64,000 bases of DNA, taken from assembly GCF_907165205.1 (NCBI RefSeq), contig NC_058195.1, forward strand, positions 18,290,001-18,354,000. The letters are read 5' to 3'. Below are positions 11,241 through 24,664 of this stretch, one piece after another. Position 1 is the stretch's first letter. Every line of letters begins with the position of its first letter. Both the position numbers and the translations under genes were made by a program. The notes under the pieces are model-generated. The model worked only from the letters and a program-made list of their open reading frames with translations, did not search any database and was not told where the DNA came from. This DNA comes from Coccinella septempunctata. Taxonomy: Eukaryota; Arthropoda; Insecta; Coleoptera; Coccinellidae.

Positions 11241-11249
11241 GGTTTGGCG
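11241..11249. repeat. Left 9-bp target-site duplication of the foldback element
   Basis: GGTTTGGCG, identical to 26548-26556, directly abuts the element's first base. With both the transposon and its nested insertion removed, the two flanks join through one copy of this sequence. Confidence 0.92.
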
Positions 11250-11522
11250 AGCGGTGTGAAGTTGGCTGACAATTTCTAGCTGACAGAATCCCGAAGATAC
11301 CCGAAGCGGCGACGGCCGCCAGTGGCGTACCCCTACTATTATTTTCGCCGAAAAATCGCTTCTGCATTACGAAATGAGATTAGTAGTGGAAATAATATAA
11401 ATATTTGATGTTTGGCATATATAAATTTGATAATTCGAACAATTCGTTGGAAAAATGAATTTGTTCGATATATTTTTTCGATCAATTGAACTGAAATCGT
11501 CTAGGCGCGAAGTTTAATCTAT
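11250..11522 (+). repeat. Outer unique segment of the left foldback arm
   Basis: 273 bp, matching the reverse complement of 24392-24664 along its length. The two copies have the same length and read almost identically by eye. It carries the terminal AGCGGTGTGAAG and a CG-rich patch (GGCGACGGCCGCCAGTGGCG) likely to be near transposase binding sites (inference). Confidence 0.88.
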
Positions 11523-14500
11523 ATAACTTCTATGTTTTTATCAGTTTCAAGATGAGATTTTCACTCAGATGATGGTCAACTATTCAGGATTCATAATCCG
11601 TAAAAAACTTTACTTGCACCCCTTGGAGACTACCCTTTTTCGACCCTTTTCCGTATAAAACACCGAATTCGCGATATAAAGCGGCGCAGTCAGCTGACCA
11701 TAACTTCTATCTTTTTATCAGTTTCAAGATGAGATTTTCACTCAGATGATGGTCAACTATTCAGGATTCATAATCCGTAAAAAACTTTACTTGCACCCCT
11801 TGGAGACTACCCTTTTTCCACCCTTTTCCGTATAAAACACCGAATTTGCGCTAGGAAGCGGCGCAGTCAGCTGACCATAACTTCTATCTTTTTATCAGTT
11901 TCAAGATGAGATTTTCACTCAGACGATGGTCAACTATTCAGGATTCATAATCCGTAAAAAACTTTACTTGCACCCCTTGCACACTACCCTTTTTCCACCC
12001 TTTTCCGTATAAAACACCGAATTTGCGCTAGGAAGCGGCGCAGTCAGCTGACCATAACTTCTATGTTTTTATCAGTTTCAAGATGAGATTTTCACTCAGA
12101 TGATGGTCAACTATTCGGGATTCATAATCCGTAAAAAACTTTACTTGCACCCCTTGCACACTACCCTTTTTCGACCCTTTTCCGTATAAAACACCGAATT
12201 CGCGATATAAAGCGACGCAGTCAGCTGACCATAACTTCTATTTTTTTATCAGTTTCAAGATGAGATTTTCACTCAGATGATGGTCAACTATTCAGGATTC
12301 ATAATCCGTAAAAAACTTTACTTGCACCCCTTGCACACTACCCTTTTTCGACCCTTTTCCGTATAAGACACCGAATTTGCGCTAGGAAGCGGCGCAGTCA
12401 GCTGAACATAACTTCTATGTTTTTATCAGTTTCAAGATGAGATTTTCAATCAGATGATGGTCAACTATTCAGGATTCATAATCCGTAAAAAACTTTACTT
12501 GCACCCCTTGGAGACTACCCTTTTTCGACCCTTTTCCGTATAAAACACCGAATTCGCGATATAAAGCGACGCAGTCAGCTGACCATAACTTCTATTTTTT
12601 TATCAGTTTCAAGATGGGATTTTCACTCAGATGATGGTCAACTATTCAGGATTCATAATCCGTAAAAAACTTTACTTGCACCCCTTGGAGACTACCCTTT
12701 TTCCACCCTTTTCCGTATAAAACACCGAATTTGCGCTAGGAAGCGGCGCAGTCAGCTGACCATAACTTCTATCTTTTTATCAGTTTCAAGATGAGATTTT
12801 CACTCAGATGATGGTCAACTATTCAGGATTCATAATCCGTAAAAAACTTTACTTGCACCCCTTGCACACTACCCTTTTTCCACCCTTTTCCGTATAAAAC
12901 ACCGAATTTGCGCTAGGAAGCGGCGCAGTCAGCTGACCATAACTTCTATCTTTTTATCAGTTTCAAGATGAGATTTTCACTCAGATGATGGTCAACTATT
13001 CGGGATTCATAATCCGTAAAAAACTTTACTTGCACCCCTTGGAGACTACCCTTTTTCGACCCTTTTCCGTATAAAACACCGAATTCGCGATATAAAGCGA
13101 CGCAGTCAGCTGACCATAACTTCTATTTTTTTATCAGTTTCAAGATGAGATTTTCACTCAGATGATGGTCAACTATTCAGGATTCATAATCCGTAAAAAA
13201 CTTTACTTGCACCCCTTGGAGACTACCCTTTTTCCACCCTTTTCCGTATAAAACACCGAATTTGCGCTAGGAAGCGGCGCAGTCAGCTGACCATAACTTC
13301 TATGTTTTTATCAGTTTCAAGATGAGATTTTCACTCAGATGATGGTCAACTATTCGGGATTCATAATCCGTAAAAAACTTTACTTGCACCCCTTGGAGAC
13401 TACCCTTTTTCGACCCTTTTCCGTATAAAACACCGAATTCGCGATATAAAGCGGCGCAGTCAGCTGACCATAACTTCTATCTTTTTATCAGTTTCAAGAT
13501 GAGATTTTCACTCAGATGATGGTCAACTATTCAGGATTCATAATCCGTAAAAAACTTTACTTGCACCCCTTGCACACTACCCTTTTTCCACCCTTTTCCG
13601 TATAAAACACCGAATTTGCGCTAGGAAGCGGCGCAGTCAGCTGACCATAACTTCTATCTTTTTATCAGTTTCAAGATGAGATTTTCACTCAGATGATGGT
13701 CAACTATTCAGGATTCATAATCCGTAAAAAACTTTACTTGCACCCCTTGCACACTACCCTTTTTCCACCCTTTTCCGTATAAAACACCGAATTTGCGCTA
13801 GGAAGCGGCGCAGTCAGCTGACCATAACTTCTATCTTTTTATCAGTTTCAAGATGAGATTTTCACTCAGATGATGGTCAACTATTCAGGATTCATAATCC
13901 GTAAAAAACTTTACTTGCACCCCTTGGAGACTACCCTTTTTCGACCCTTTTCCGTATAAAACACCGAATTCGCGATATAAAGCGACGCAGTCAGCTGACC
14001 ATAACTTCTATCTTTTTATCAGTTTCAAGATGAGATTTTCACTCAGATGATGGTCAACTATTCAGGATTCATAATCCGTAAAAAACTTTACTTGCACCCC
14101 TTGCACACTACCCTTTTTCGACCCTTTTCCGTATAAGACACCGAATTTGCGCTAGGAAGCGGCGCAGTCAGCTGAACATAACTTCTATGTTTTTATCAGT
14201 TTCAAGATGAGATTTTCACTCAGATGATGGTCAACTATTCAGGATTCATAATCCGTAAAAAACTTTACTTGCACCCCTTGGAGACTACCCTTTTTCCACC
14301 CTTTTCCGTATAAAACACCGAATTTGCGCTAGGAAGCGGCGCAGTCAGCTGACCATAACTTCTATCTTTTTATCAGTTTCAAGATGAGATTTTCACTCAG
14401 ATGATGGTCAACTATTCGGGATTCATAATCCGTAAAAAACTTTACTTGCACCCCTTGGAGACTACCCTTTTTCGACCCTTTTCCGTATAAAACACCGAAT

Positions 14501-16478
14501 TCGCGATATAAAGCGGCGCAGTCAGCTGACCATAACTTCTATCTTTTTATCAGTTTCAAGATGAGATTTTCACTCAGATGATGGTCAACTATTCGGGATT
14601 CATAATCCGTAAAAAACTTTACTTGCACCCCTTGCACACTACCCTTTTTCGACCCTTTTCCGTATAAAACACCGAATTCGCGATATAAAGCGACGCAGTC
14701 AGCTGACCATAACTTCTATTTTTTTATCAGTTTCAAGATGAGATTTTCACTCAGATGATGGTCAACTATTCGGGATTCATAATCCGTAAAAAACTTTACT
14801 TGCACCCCTTGCACACTACCCTTTTTCGACCCTTTTCCGTATAAAACACCGAATTCGCGATATAAAGCGACGCAGTCAGCTGACCATAACTTCTATCTTT
14901 TTATCAGTTTCAAGATGAGATTTTCACTCAGATGATGGTCAACTATTCGGGATTCATAATCCGTAAAAAACTTTACTTGCACCCCTTGCACACTACCCTT
15001 TTTCGACCCTTTTCCGTATAAGACACCGAATTCGCGCTAGGAAGCGGCGCAGTCAGCTGAACATAACTTCTATGTTTTTATCAGTTTCAAGATGAGATTT
15101 TCACTCAGATGATGGTCAACTATTCGGGATTCATAATCCGTAAAAAACTTTACTTGCACCCCTTGGAGACTACCCTTTTTCGACCCTTTTCCGTATAAAA
15201 CACCGAATTCGCGATATAAAGCGGCGCAGTCAGCTGACCATAACTTCTATCTTTTTATCAGTTTCAAGATGAGATTTTCACTCAGATGATGGTCAACTAT
15301 TCGGGATTCATAATCCGTAAAAAACTTTACTTGCACCCCTTGCACACTACCCTTTTTCGACCCTTTTCCGTATAAAACACCGAATTCGCGATATAAAGCG
15401 ACGCAGTCAGCTGACCATAACTTCTATTTTTTTATCAGTTTCAAGATGAGATTTTCACTCAGATGATGGTCAACTATTCAGGATTCATAATCCGTAAAAA
15501 ACTTTACTTGCACCCCTTGCACACTACCCTTTTTCGACCCTTTTCCGTATAAAACACCGAATTTGCGCTAGGAAGCGGCGCAGTCAGCTGACCATAACTT
15601 CTATGTTTTTATCAGTTTCAAGATGAGATTTTCACTCAGATGATGGTCAACTATTCGGGATTCATAATCCGTAAAAAACTTTACTTGCACCCCTTGCACA
15701 CTACCCTTTTTCCACCCTTTTCCGTATAAAACACCGAATTTGCGCTAGGAAGCGGCGCAGTCAGCTGACCATAACTTCTATCTTTTTATCAGTTTCAAGA
15801 TGAGATTTTCACTCAGATGATGGTCAACTATTCAGGATTCATAATCCGTAAAAAACTTTACTTGCACCCCTTGGAGACTACCCTTTTTCCACCCTTTTCC
15901 GTATAAAACACCGAATTTGCGCTAGGAAGCGGCGCAGTCAGCTGACCATAACTTCTATCTTTTTATCAGTTTCAAGATGAGATTTTCACTCAGATGATGG
16001 TCAACTATTCAGGATTCATAATCCGTAAAAAACTTTACTTGCACCCCTTGCACACTACCCTTTTTCCACCCTTTTCCGTATAAAACACCGAATTTGCGCT
16101 AGGAAGCGGCGCAGTCAGCTGACCATAACTTCTATCTTTTTATCAGTTTCAAGATGAGATTTTCACTCAGATGATGGTCAACTATTCAGGATTCATAATC
16201 CGTAAAAAACTTTACTTGCACCCCTTGCACACTACCCTTTTTCGACCCTTTTCCGTATAAAACACCGAATTCGCGATATAAAGCGGCGCAGTCAGCTGAC
16301 CATAACTTCTATGTTTTTATCAGTTTCAAGATGAGATTTTCACTCAGATGATGGTCAACTATTCGGGATTCATAATCCGTAAAAAACTTTACTTGCACCC
16401 CTTGCACACTACCCTTTTTCGACCCTTTTCCGTATAAAACACCGAATTCGCGCTAGGAAGCGCGCAGTCGAAGCGCCT
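11523..16478 (+). repeat. 177-bp satellite array, left arm, 28 units
   Basis: Head-to-tail units beginning ATAACTTCTAT and ending CAGTCAGCTGACC. 28 units of 177 bp fill 4,956 bp with no indel visible by eye except at the innermost unit, whose end is altered (GAAGCGCGCAGTCG). Units differ at a few diagnostic sites: TTTTTCGACCC or TTTTTCCACCC, GGAGACT or CACACT, CAGGATT or CGGGATT, GCGATATAAAGCG or GCGCTAGGAAGCG. Some units carry private changes, for example unit 3 (CAGACGATGG), unit 6 (TTCAATCAG) and unit 7 (AAGATGGGAT). Confidence 0.93.
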
Positions 16479-16957
16479 GATATCTGTTGCCGAAGTTTTG
16501 ATAAACAGAAAATATGACAAATATTAATTATCATTCAACTCTCTAAATTATGTTACAATTATCGATTTTGTTACACTTTATTGGTCAACTCTATTTTTCC
16601 GAAAAATTATGTTACAATCTGATAATTATGTTACACCTGGCAACACTGAACGCAACAGCTCACAGCAAAGCAAGCGTATCGTAAATCAAATATGTCAAGA
16701 TTGCTGCGGTTTCTATCCAATAGGAAGAGGGCCACAAGTATCTTGCAACTTCCCTCGTTGGCAGGTGGTCATCTGGTGGCACTGTTGCCACTGTTGCCGG
16801 TATGATATAATTATCAGATTGTAACATAATTTTTCGGAAAAATAGAGTTGACCAATAAAGTGTAACAAAATCGATAATTGTAACATAATTTAGAGAGTTG
16901 AATGATAATTAATATTTGTCATATTTTCTGTTTATCAAAACTTCGGCAACAGATATC
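16479..16957. repeat. Palindrome centre: 151-bp inner arms around a 177-bp loop
   Basis: 16479-16629 and 16807-16957 are reverse complements (GAAGCGCCTGATATCTGTTG ... AATCTGATAATTAT). The loop 16630-16806 contains GGCAACACTGAACG and a CACTGTTGCCACTGTTGCCG run and holds no convincing gene. Its length equals that of the satellite unit, but its sequence is unrelated. Confidence 0.9.
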
Positions 16958-19900
16958 AGGCGCTTCGACTGCGCGCTTCCTAGCGCGAATTCGGTGTTTT
17001 ATACGGAAAAGGGTCGAAAAAGGGTAGTGTGCAAGGGGTGCAAGTAAAGTTTTTTACGGATTATGAATCCCGAATAGTTGACCATCATCTGAGTGAAAAT
17101 CTCATCTTGAAACTGATAAAAACATAGAAGTTATGGTCAGCTGACTGCGCCGCTTTATATCGCGAATTCGGTGTTTTATACGGAAAAGGGTCGAAAAAGG
17201 GTAGTGTGCAAGGGGTGCAAGTAAAGTTTTTTACGGATTATGAATCCTGAATAGTTGACCATCATCTGAGTGAAAATCTCATCTTGAAACTGATAAAAAC
17301 ATAGAAGTTATGGTCAGCTGACTGCGCCGCTTCCTAGCGCAAATTCGGTGTTTTATACGGAAAAGGGTGGAAAAAGGGTAGTGTGCAAGGGGTGCAAGTA
17401 AAGTTTTTTACGGATTATGAATCCTGAATAGTTGACCATCGTCTGAGTGAAAATCTCATCTTGAAACTGATAAAAAGATAGAAGTTATGGTCAGCTGACT
17501 GCGCCGCTTTATATCGCGAATTCGGTGTTTTATACGGAAAAGGGTCGAAAAAGGGTAGTCTCCAAGGGGTGCAAGTAAAGTTTTTTACGGATTATGAATC
17601 CTGAATAGTTGACCATCATCTGAGTGAAAATCTCATCTTGAAACTGATAAAAAGATAGAAGTTATGGTCAGCTGACTGCGCCGCTTCCTAGCGCAAATTC
17701 GGTGTTTTATACGGAAAAGGGTGGAAAAAGGGTAGTGTGCAAGGGGTGCAAGTAAAGTTTTTTACGGATTATGAATCCTGAATAGTTGACCATCATCTGA
17801 GTGAAAATCTCATCTTGAAACTGATAAAAAGATAGAAGTTATGGTCAGCTGACTGCGCCGCTTCCTAGCGCAAATTCGGTGTTTTATACGGAAAAGGGTG
17901 GAAAAAGGGTAGTGTGCAAGGGGTGCAAGTAAAGTTTTTTACGGATTATGAATCCTGAATAGTTGACCATCATCTGAGTGAAAATCTCATCTTGAAACTG
18001 ATAAAAAGATAGAAGTTATGGTCAGCTGACTGCGCCGCTTCCTAGCGCAAATTCGGTGTTTTATACGGAAAAGGGTGGAAAAAGGGTAGTGTGCAAGGGG
18101 TGCAAGTAAAGTTTTTTACGGATTATGAATCCTGAATAGTTGACCATCATCTGAGTGAAAATCTCATCTTGAAACTGATAAAAAGATAGAAGTTATGGTC
18201 AGCTGACTGCGCCGCTTTATATCGCGAATTCGGTGTTTTATACGGAAAAGGGTCGAAAAAGGGTAGTCTCCAAGGGGTGCAAGTGAAGTTTTTTACGGAT
18301 TATGAATCCCGAATAGTTGACCATCATCTGAGTGAAAATCTCATCTTGAAACTGATAAAAACATAGAAGTTATGGTCAGCTGACTGCGCCGCTTCCTAGC
18401 GCAAATTCGGTGTTTTATACGGAAAAGGGTGGAAAAAGGGTAGTCTCCAAGGGGTGCAAGTAAAGTTTTTTACGGATTATGAATCCTGAATAGTTGACCA
18501 TCATCTGAGTGAAAATCTCATCTTGAAACTGATAAAAAAATAGAAGTTATGGTCAGCTGACTGCGTCGCTTTATATCGCGAATTCGGTGTTTTATACGGA
18601 AAAGGGTCGAAAAAGGGTAGTGTGCAAGGGGTGCAAGTAAAGTTTTTTACGGATTATGAATCCCGAATAGTTGACCATCATCTGAGTGAAAATCTCATCT
18701 TGAAACTGATAAAAAGATAGAAGTTATGGTCAGCTGACTGCGCCGCTTTATATCGCGAATTCGGTGTTTTATACGGAAAAGGGTCGAAAAAGGGTAGTGT
18801 GCAAGGGTTGCAAGTAAAGTTTTTTACGGATTATGAATCCTGAATAGTTGACCATCATCTGAGTGAAAATCTCATCTTGAAACTGATAAAAAGATAGAAG
18901 TTATGGTCAGCTGACTGCGCCGCCTTATATCGCGAATTCGGTGTTTTATACGGAAAAGGGTCGAAAAAGGGTAGTCTCCAAGGGGTGCAAGTAAAGTTTT
19001 TTACGGATTATGAATCCCGAATAGTTGACCATCATCTGAGTGAAAATCTCATCTTGAAACTGATAAAAAGATAGAAGTTATGGTCAGCTGACTGCGCCGC
19101 TTTATATCGCGAATTCGGTGTTTTATACGGAAAAGGGTGGAAAAAGGGTAGTCTCCAAGGGGTGCAAGTAAAGTTTTTTACGGATTATGAATCCTGAATA
19201 GTTGACCATCATCTGAGTGAAAATCTCATCTTGAAACTGATAAAAAAATAGAAGTTATGGTCAGCTGACTGCGTCGCTTTATATCGCGAATTCGGTGTTT
19301 TATACGGAAAAGGGTCGAAAAAGGGTAGTCTCCAAGGGGTGCAAGTAAAGTTTTTTACGGATTATGAATCCCGAATAGTTGACCATCATCTGAGTGAAAA
19401 TCTCATCTTGAAACTGATAAAAAGATAGAAGTTATGGTCAGCTGACTGCGCCGCTTTATATCGCGAATTCGGTGTTTTATACGGAAAAGGGTCGAAAAAG
19501 GGTAGTGTGCAAGGGTTGCAAGTAAAGTTTTTTACGGATTATGAATCCTGAATAGTTGACCATCATCTGAGTGAAAATCTCATCTTGAAACTGATAAAAA
19601 GATAGAAGTTATGGTCAGCTGACTGCGCCGCTTTATATCGCGAATTCGGTGTTTTATACGGAAAAGGGTCGAAAAAGGGTAGTGTGCAAGGGGTGCAAGT
19701 AAAGTTTTTTACGGATTATGAATCCCGAATAGTTGACCATCATCTGAGTGAAAATCTCATCTTGAAACTGATAAAAACATAGAAGTTATGGTCAGCTGAC
19801 TGCGCCGCTTCCTAGCGCAAATTCGGTGTTTTATACGGAAAAGGGTCGAAAAAGGGTAGTGTGCAAGGGGTGCAAGTAAAGTTTTTTACGGATTATGAAT

Positions 19901-22900
19901 CCTGAATAGTTGACCATCATCTGAGTGAAAATCTCATCTTGAAACTGATAAAAAAATAGAAGTTATGGTCAGCTGACTGCGTCGCTTTATATCGCGAATT
20001 CGGTGTTTTATACGGAAAAGGGTCGAAAAAGGGTAGTGTGCAAGGGGTGCAAGTAAAGTTTTTTACGGATTATGAATCCCGAATAGTTGACCATCATCTG
20101 AGTGAAAATCTCATCTTGAAACTGATAAAAAGATAGAAGTTATGGTCAGCTGACTGCGCCGCTTTATATCGCGAATTCGGTGTTTTATACGGAAAAGGGT
20201 CGAAAAAGGGTAGTCTCCAAGGGGTGCAAGTAAAGTTTTTTACGGATTATGAATCCCGAATAGTTGACCATCATCTGAGTGAAAATCTCATCTTGAAACT
20301 GATAAAAACATAGAAGTTATGTTCAGCTGACTGCGCCGCTTCCTAGCGCAAATTCGGTGTCTTATACGGAAAAGGGTCGAAAAAGGGTAGTGTGCAAGGG
20401 GTGCAAGTAAAGTTTTTTACGGATTATGAATCCCGAATAGTTGACCATCATCTGAGTGAAAATCTCATCTTGAAACTGATAAAAAGATAGAAGTTATGGT
20501 CAGCTGACTGCGTCGCTTTATATCGCGAATTCGGTGTTTTATACGGAAAAGGGTCGAAAAAGGGTAGTGTGCAAGGGGTGCAAGTAAAGTTTTTTACGGA
20601 TTATGAATCCCGAATAGTTGACCATCATCTGAGTGAAAATCTCATCTTGAAACTGATAAAAAAATAGAAGTTATGGTCAGCTGACTGCGTCGCTTTATAT
20701 CGCGAATTCGGTGTTTTATACGGAAAAGGGTCGAAAAAGGGTAGTGTGCAAGGGGTGCAAGTAAAGTTTTTTACGGATTATGAATCCCGAATAGTTGACC
20801 ATCATCTGAGTGAAAATCTCATCTTGAAACTGATAAAAAGATAGAAGTTATGGTCAGCTGACTGCGCCGCTTTATATCGCGAATTCGGTGTTTTATACGG
20901 AAAAGGGTCGAAAAAGGGTAGTCTCCAAGGGGTGCAAGTAAAGTTTTTTACGGATTATGAATCCCGAATAGTTGACCATCATCTGAGTGAAAATCTCATC
21001 TTGAAACTGATAAAAAGATAGAAGTTATGGTCAGCTGACTGCGCCGCTTCCTAGCGCAAATTCGGTGTTTTATACGGAAAAGGGTGGAAAAAGGGTAGTC
21101 TCCAAGGGGTGCAAGTAAAGTTTTTTACGGATTATGAATCCTGAATAGTTGACCATCATCTGAGTGAAAATCTCATCTTGAAACTGATAAAAACATAGAA
21201 GTTATGTTCAGCTGACTGCGCCGCTTCCTAGCGCAAATTCGGTGTCTTATACGGAAAAGGGTCGAAAAAGGGTAGTGTGCAAGGGGTGCAAGTAAAGTTT
21301 TTTACGGATTATGAATCCTGAATAGTTGACCATCATCTGAGTGAAAATCTCATCTTGAAACTGATAAAAAGATAGAAGTTATGGTCAGCTGACTGCGTCG
21401 CTTTATATCGCGAATTCGGTGTTTTATACGGAAAAGGGTCGAAAAAGGGTAGTCTCCAAGGGGTGCAAGTAAAGTTTTTTACGGATTATGAATCCTGAAT
21501 AGTTGACCATCATCTGAGTGAAAATCTCATCTTGAAACTGATAAAAAGATAGAAGTTATGGTCAGCTGACTGCGCCGCTTCCTAGCGCAAATTCGGTGTT
21601 TTATACGGAAAAGGGTGGAAAAAGGGTAGTGTGCAAGGGGTGCAAGTAAAGTTTTTTACGGATTATGAATCCTGAATAGTTGACCATCATCTGAGTGAAA
21701 ATCTCATCTTGAAACTGATAAAAACATAGAAGTTATGTTCAGCTGACTGCGCCGCTTCCTAGCGCAAATTCGGTGTCTTATACGGAAAAGGGTCGAAAAA
21801 GGGTAGTGTGCAAGGGGTGCAAGTAAAGTTTTTTACGGATTATGAATCCTGAATAGTTGACCATCATCTGAGTGAAAATCTCATCTTGAAACTGATAAAA
21901 AGATAGAAGTTATGGTCAGCTGACTGCGTCGCTTTATATCGCGAATTCGGTGTTTTATACGGAAAAGGGTCGAAAAAGGGTAGTCTCCAAGGGGTGCAAG
22001 TAAAGTTTTTTACGGATTATGAATCCTGAATAGTTGACCATCATCTGAGTGAAAATCTCATCTTGAAACTGATAAAAAGATAGAAGTTATGGTCAGCTGA
22101 CTGCACCGCTTCCTAGCGCAAATTCGGTGTTTTATACGGAAAAGGGTGGAAAAAGGGTAGTGTGCAAGGGGTGCAAGTAAAGTTTTTTACGGATTATGAA
22201 TCCTGAATAGTTGACCATCATCTGAGTGAAAATCTCATCTTGAAACTGATAAAAAGATAGAAGTTATGGTCAGCTGACTGCGCCGCTTCCTAGCGCAAAT
22301 TCGGTGTTTTATACGGAAAAGGGTGGAAAAAGGGTAGTGTGCAAGGGGTGCAAGTAAAGTTTTTTACGGATTATGAATCCTGAATAGTTGACCATCATCT
22401 GAGTGAAAATCTCATCTTGAAACTGATAAAAAGATAGAAGTTATGGTCAGCTGACTGCGCCGCTTTATATCGCGAATTCGGTGTTTTATACGGAAAAGGG
22501 TCGAAAAAGGGTAGTCTCCAAGGGGTGCAAGTAAAGTTTTTTACGGATTATGAATCCCGAATAGTTGACCATCATCTGAGTGAAAATCTCATCTTGAAAC
22601 TGATAAAAACATAGAAGTTATGGTCAGCTGACTGCGCCGCTTCCTAGCGCAAATTCGGTGTTTTATACGGAAAAGGGTGGAAAAAGGGTAGTCTCCAAGG
22701 GGTGCAAGTAAAGTTTTTTACGGATTATGAATCCTGAATAGTTGACCATCATCTGAGTGAAAATCTCATCTTGAAACTGATAAAAAAATAGAAGTTATGG
22801 TCAGCTGACTGCGTCGCTTTATATCGCGAATTCGGTGTTTTATACGGAAAAGGGTCGAAAAAGGGTAGTCTCCAAGGGGTGCAAGTAAAGTTTTTTACGG

Positions 22901-24391
22901 ATTATGAATCCCGAATAGTTGACCATCATCTGAGTGAAAATCTCATCTTGAAACTGATAAAAAGATAGAAGTTATGGTCAGCTGACTGCGCCGCTTCCTA
23001 GCGCAAATTCGGTGTTTTATACGGAAAAGGGTGGAAAAAGGGTAGTGTGCAAGGGGTGCAAGTAAAGTTTTTTACGGATTATGAATCCTGAATAGTTGAC
23101 CATCATCTGAGTGAAAATCTCATCTTGAAACTGATAAAAAGATAGAAGTTATGGTCAGCTGACTGCGCCGCTTCCTAGCGCAAATTCGGTGTTTTATACG
23201 GAAAAGGGTGGAAAAAGGGTAGTCTCCAAGGGGTGCAAGTAAAGTTTTTTACGGATTATGAATCCTGAATAGTTGACCATCATCTGAGTGAAAATCCCAT
23301 CTTGAAACTGATAAAAAAATAGAAGTTATGGTCAGCTGACTGCGTCGCTTTATATCGCGAATTCGGTGTTTTATACGGAAAAGGGTCGAAAAAGGGTAGT
23401 CTCCAAGGGGTGCAAGTAAAGTTTTTTACGGATTATGAATCCTGAATAGTTGACCATCATCTGATTGAAAATCTCATCTTGAAACTGATAAAAACATAGA
23501 AGTTATGTTCAGCTGACTGCGCCGCTTCCTAGCGCAAATTCGGTGTCTTATACGGAAAAGGGTCGAAAAAGGGTAGTGTGCAAGGGGTGCAAGTAAAGTT
23601 TTTTACGGATTATGAATCCTGAATAGTTGACCATCATCTGAGTGAAAATCTCATCTTGAAACTGATAAAAAAATAGAAGTTATGGTCAGCTGACTGCGTC
23701 GCTTTATATCGCGAATTCGGTGTTTTATACGGAAAAGGGTCGAAAAAGGGTAGTGTGCAAGGGGTGCAAGTAAAGTTTTTTACGGATTATGAATCCCGAA
23801 TAGTTGACCATCATCTGAGTGAAAATCTCATCTTGAAACTGATAAAAACATAGAAGTTATGGTCAGCTGACTGCGCCGCTTCCTAGCGCAAATTCGGTGT
23901 TTTATACGGAAAAGGGTGGAAAAAGGGTAGTGTGCAAGGGGTGCAAGTAAAGTTTTTTACGGATTATGAATCCTGAATAGTTGACCATCGTCTGAGTGAA
24001 AATCTCATCTTGAAACCGATAAAAAGATAGAAGTTATGGTCAGCTGACTGCGCCGCTTCCTAGCGCAAATTCGGTGTTTTATACGGAAAAGGGTGGAAAA
24101 AGGGTAGTCTCCAAGGGGTGCAAGTAAAGTTTTTTACGGATTATGAATCCTGAATAGTTGACCATCATCTGAGTGAAAATCTCATCTTGAAACTGATAAA
24201 AAGATAGAAGTTATGGTCAGCTGACTGCGCCGCTTTATATCGCGAATTCGGTGTTTTATACGGAAAAGGGTCGAAAAAGGGTAGTCTCCAAGGGGTGCAA
24301 GTAAAGTTTTTTACGGATTATGAATCCTGAATAGTTGACCATCATCTGAGTGAAAATCTCATCTTGAAACTGATAAAAACATAGAAGTTAT
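16958..24391 (-). repeat. 177-bp satellite array, right arm, 42 units
   Basis: Same 177-bp unit in inverted orientation; 42 units fill 7,434 bp. Counting inward from the outer end, units 1-15 carry the same diagnostic variants in the same order as left-arm units 1-15, including the private changes of units 3, 6 and 7. Right units 19-26 match left units 16-23. Units 16-18 of the right arm are an extra block resembling units 13-15. Most of the remaining surplus lies near the centre. Confidence 0.92.
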
Positions 24392-24664
24392 ATAGATTAA
24401 ACTTCGCGCCTAGACGATTTCAGTTCAATTGATCGAAAAAATATATCGAACAAATTCATTTTTCCAACGAATTGTTCGAATTATCAAATTTATATATGCC
24501 AAACATCAAATATTTATATTATTTCCACTACTAATCTCATTTCGTAATGCAGAAGCGATTTTTCGGCGAAAATAATAGTAGGGGTACGCCACTGGCGGCC
24601 GTCGCCGCTTCGGGTATCTTCGGGATTCTGTCAGCTAGAAATTGTCAGCCAACTTCACACCGCT
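24392..24664 (-). repeat. Outer unique segment of the right foldback arm
   Basis: 273-bp reverse complement of 11250-11522. It ends in CACACCGCT (24656-24664), which is followed by the nested element and then repeated at 26539-26547. Confidence 0.88.

Noticed and set aside
11523..16478. Tandem array as a CRISPR or centromeric satellite locus
   Set aside because: No spacer/repeat alternation; the array is bounded by transposon ends and target duplications, not by open-ended satellite.
16609..16824. 71-codon frame in the palindrome loop
   Set aside because: It crosses from arm into loop and back into arm; cysteine-rich by chance, no protein pattern.
11250..24664. Whole palindrome as an assembly artefact (collapsed or reflected contig)
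   Set aside because: The perfect 9-bp duplication, the asymmetric unit counts (28 versus 42), point differences between mirrored units and a unique loop argue for real DNA. Array lengths could still be inexact.
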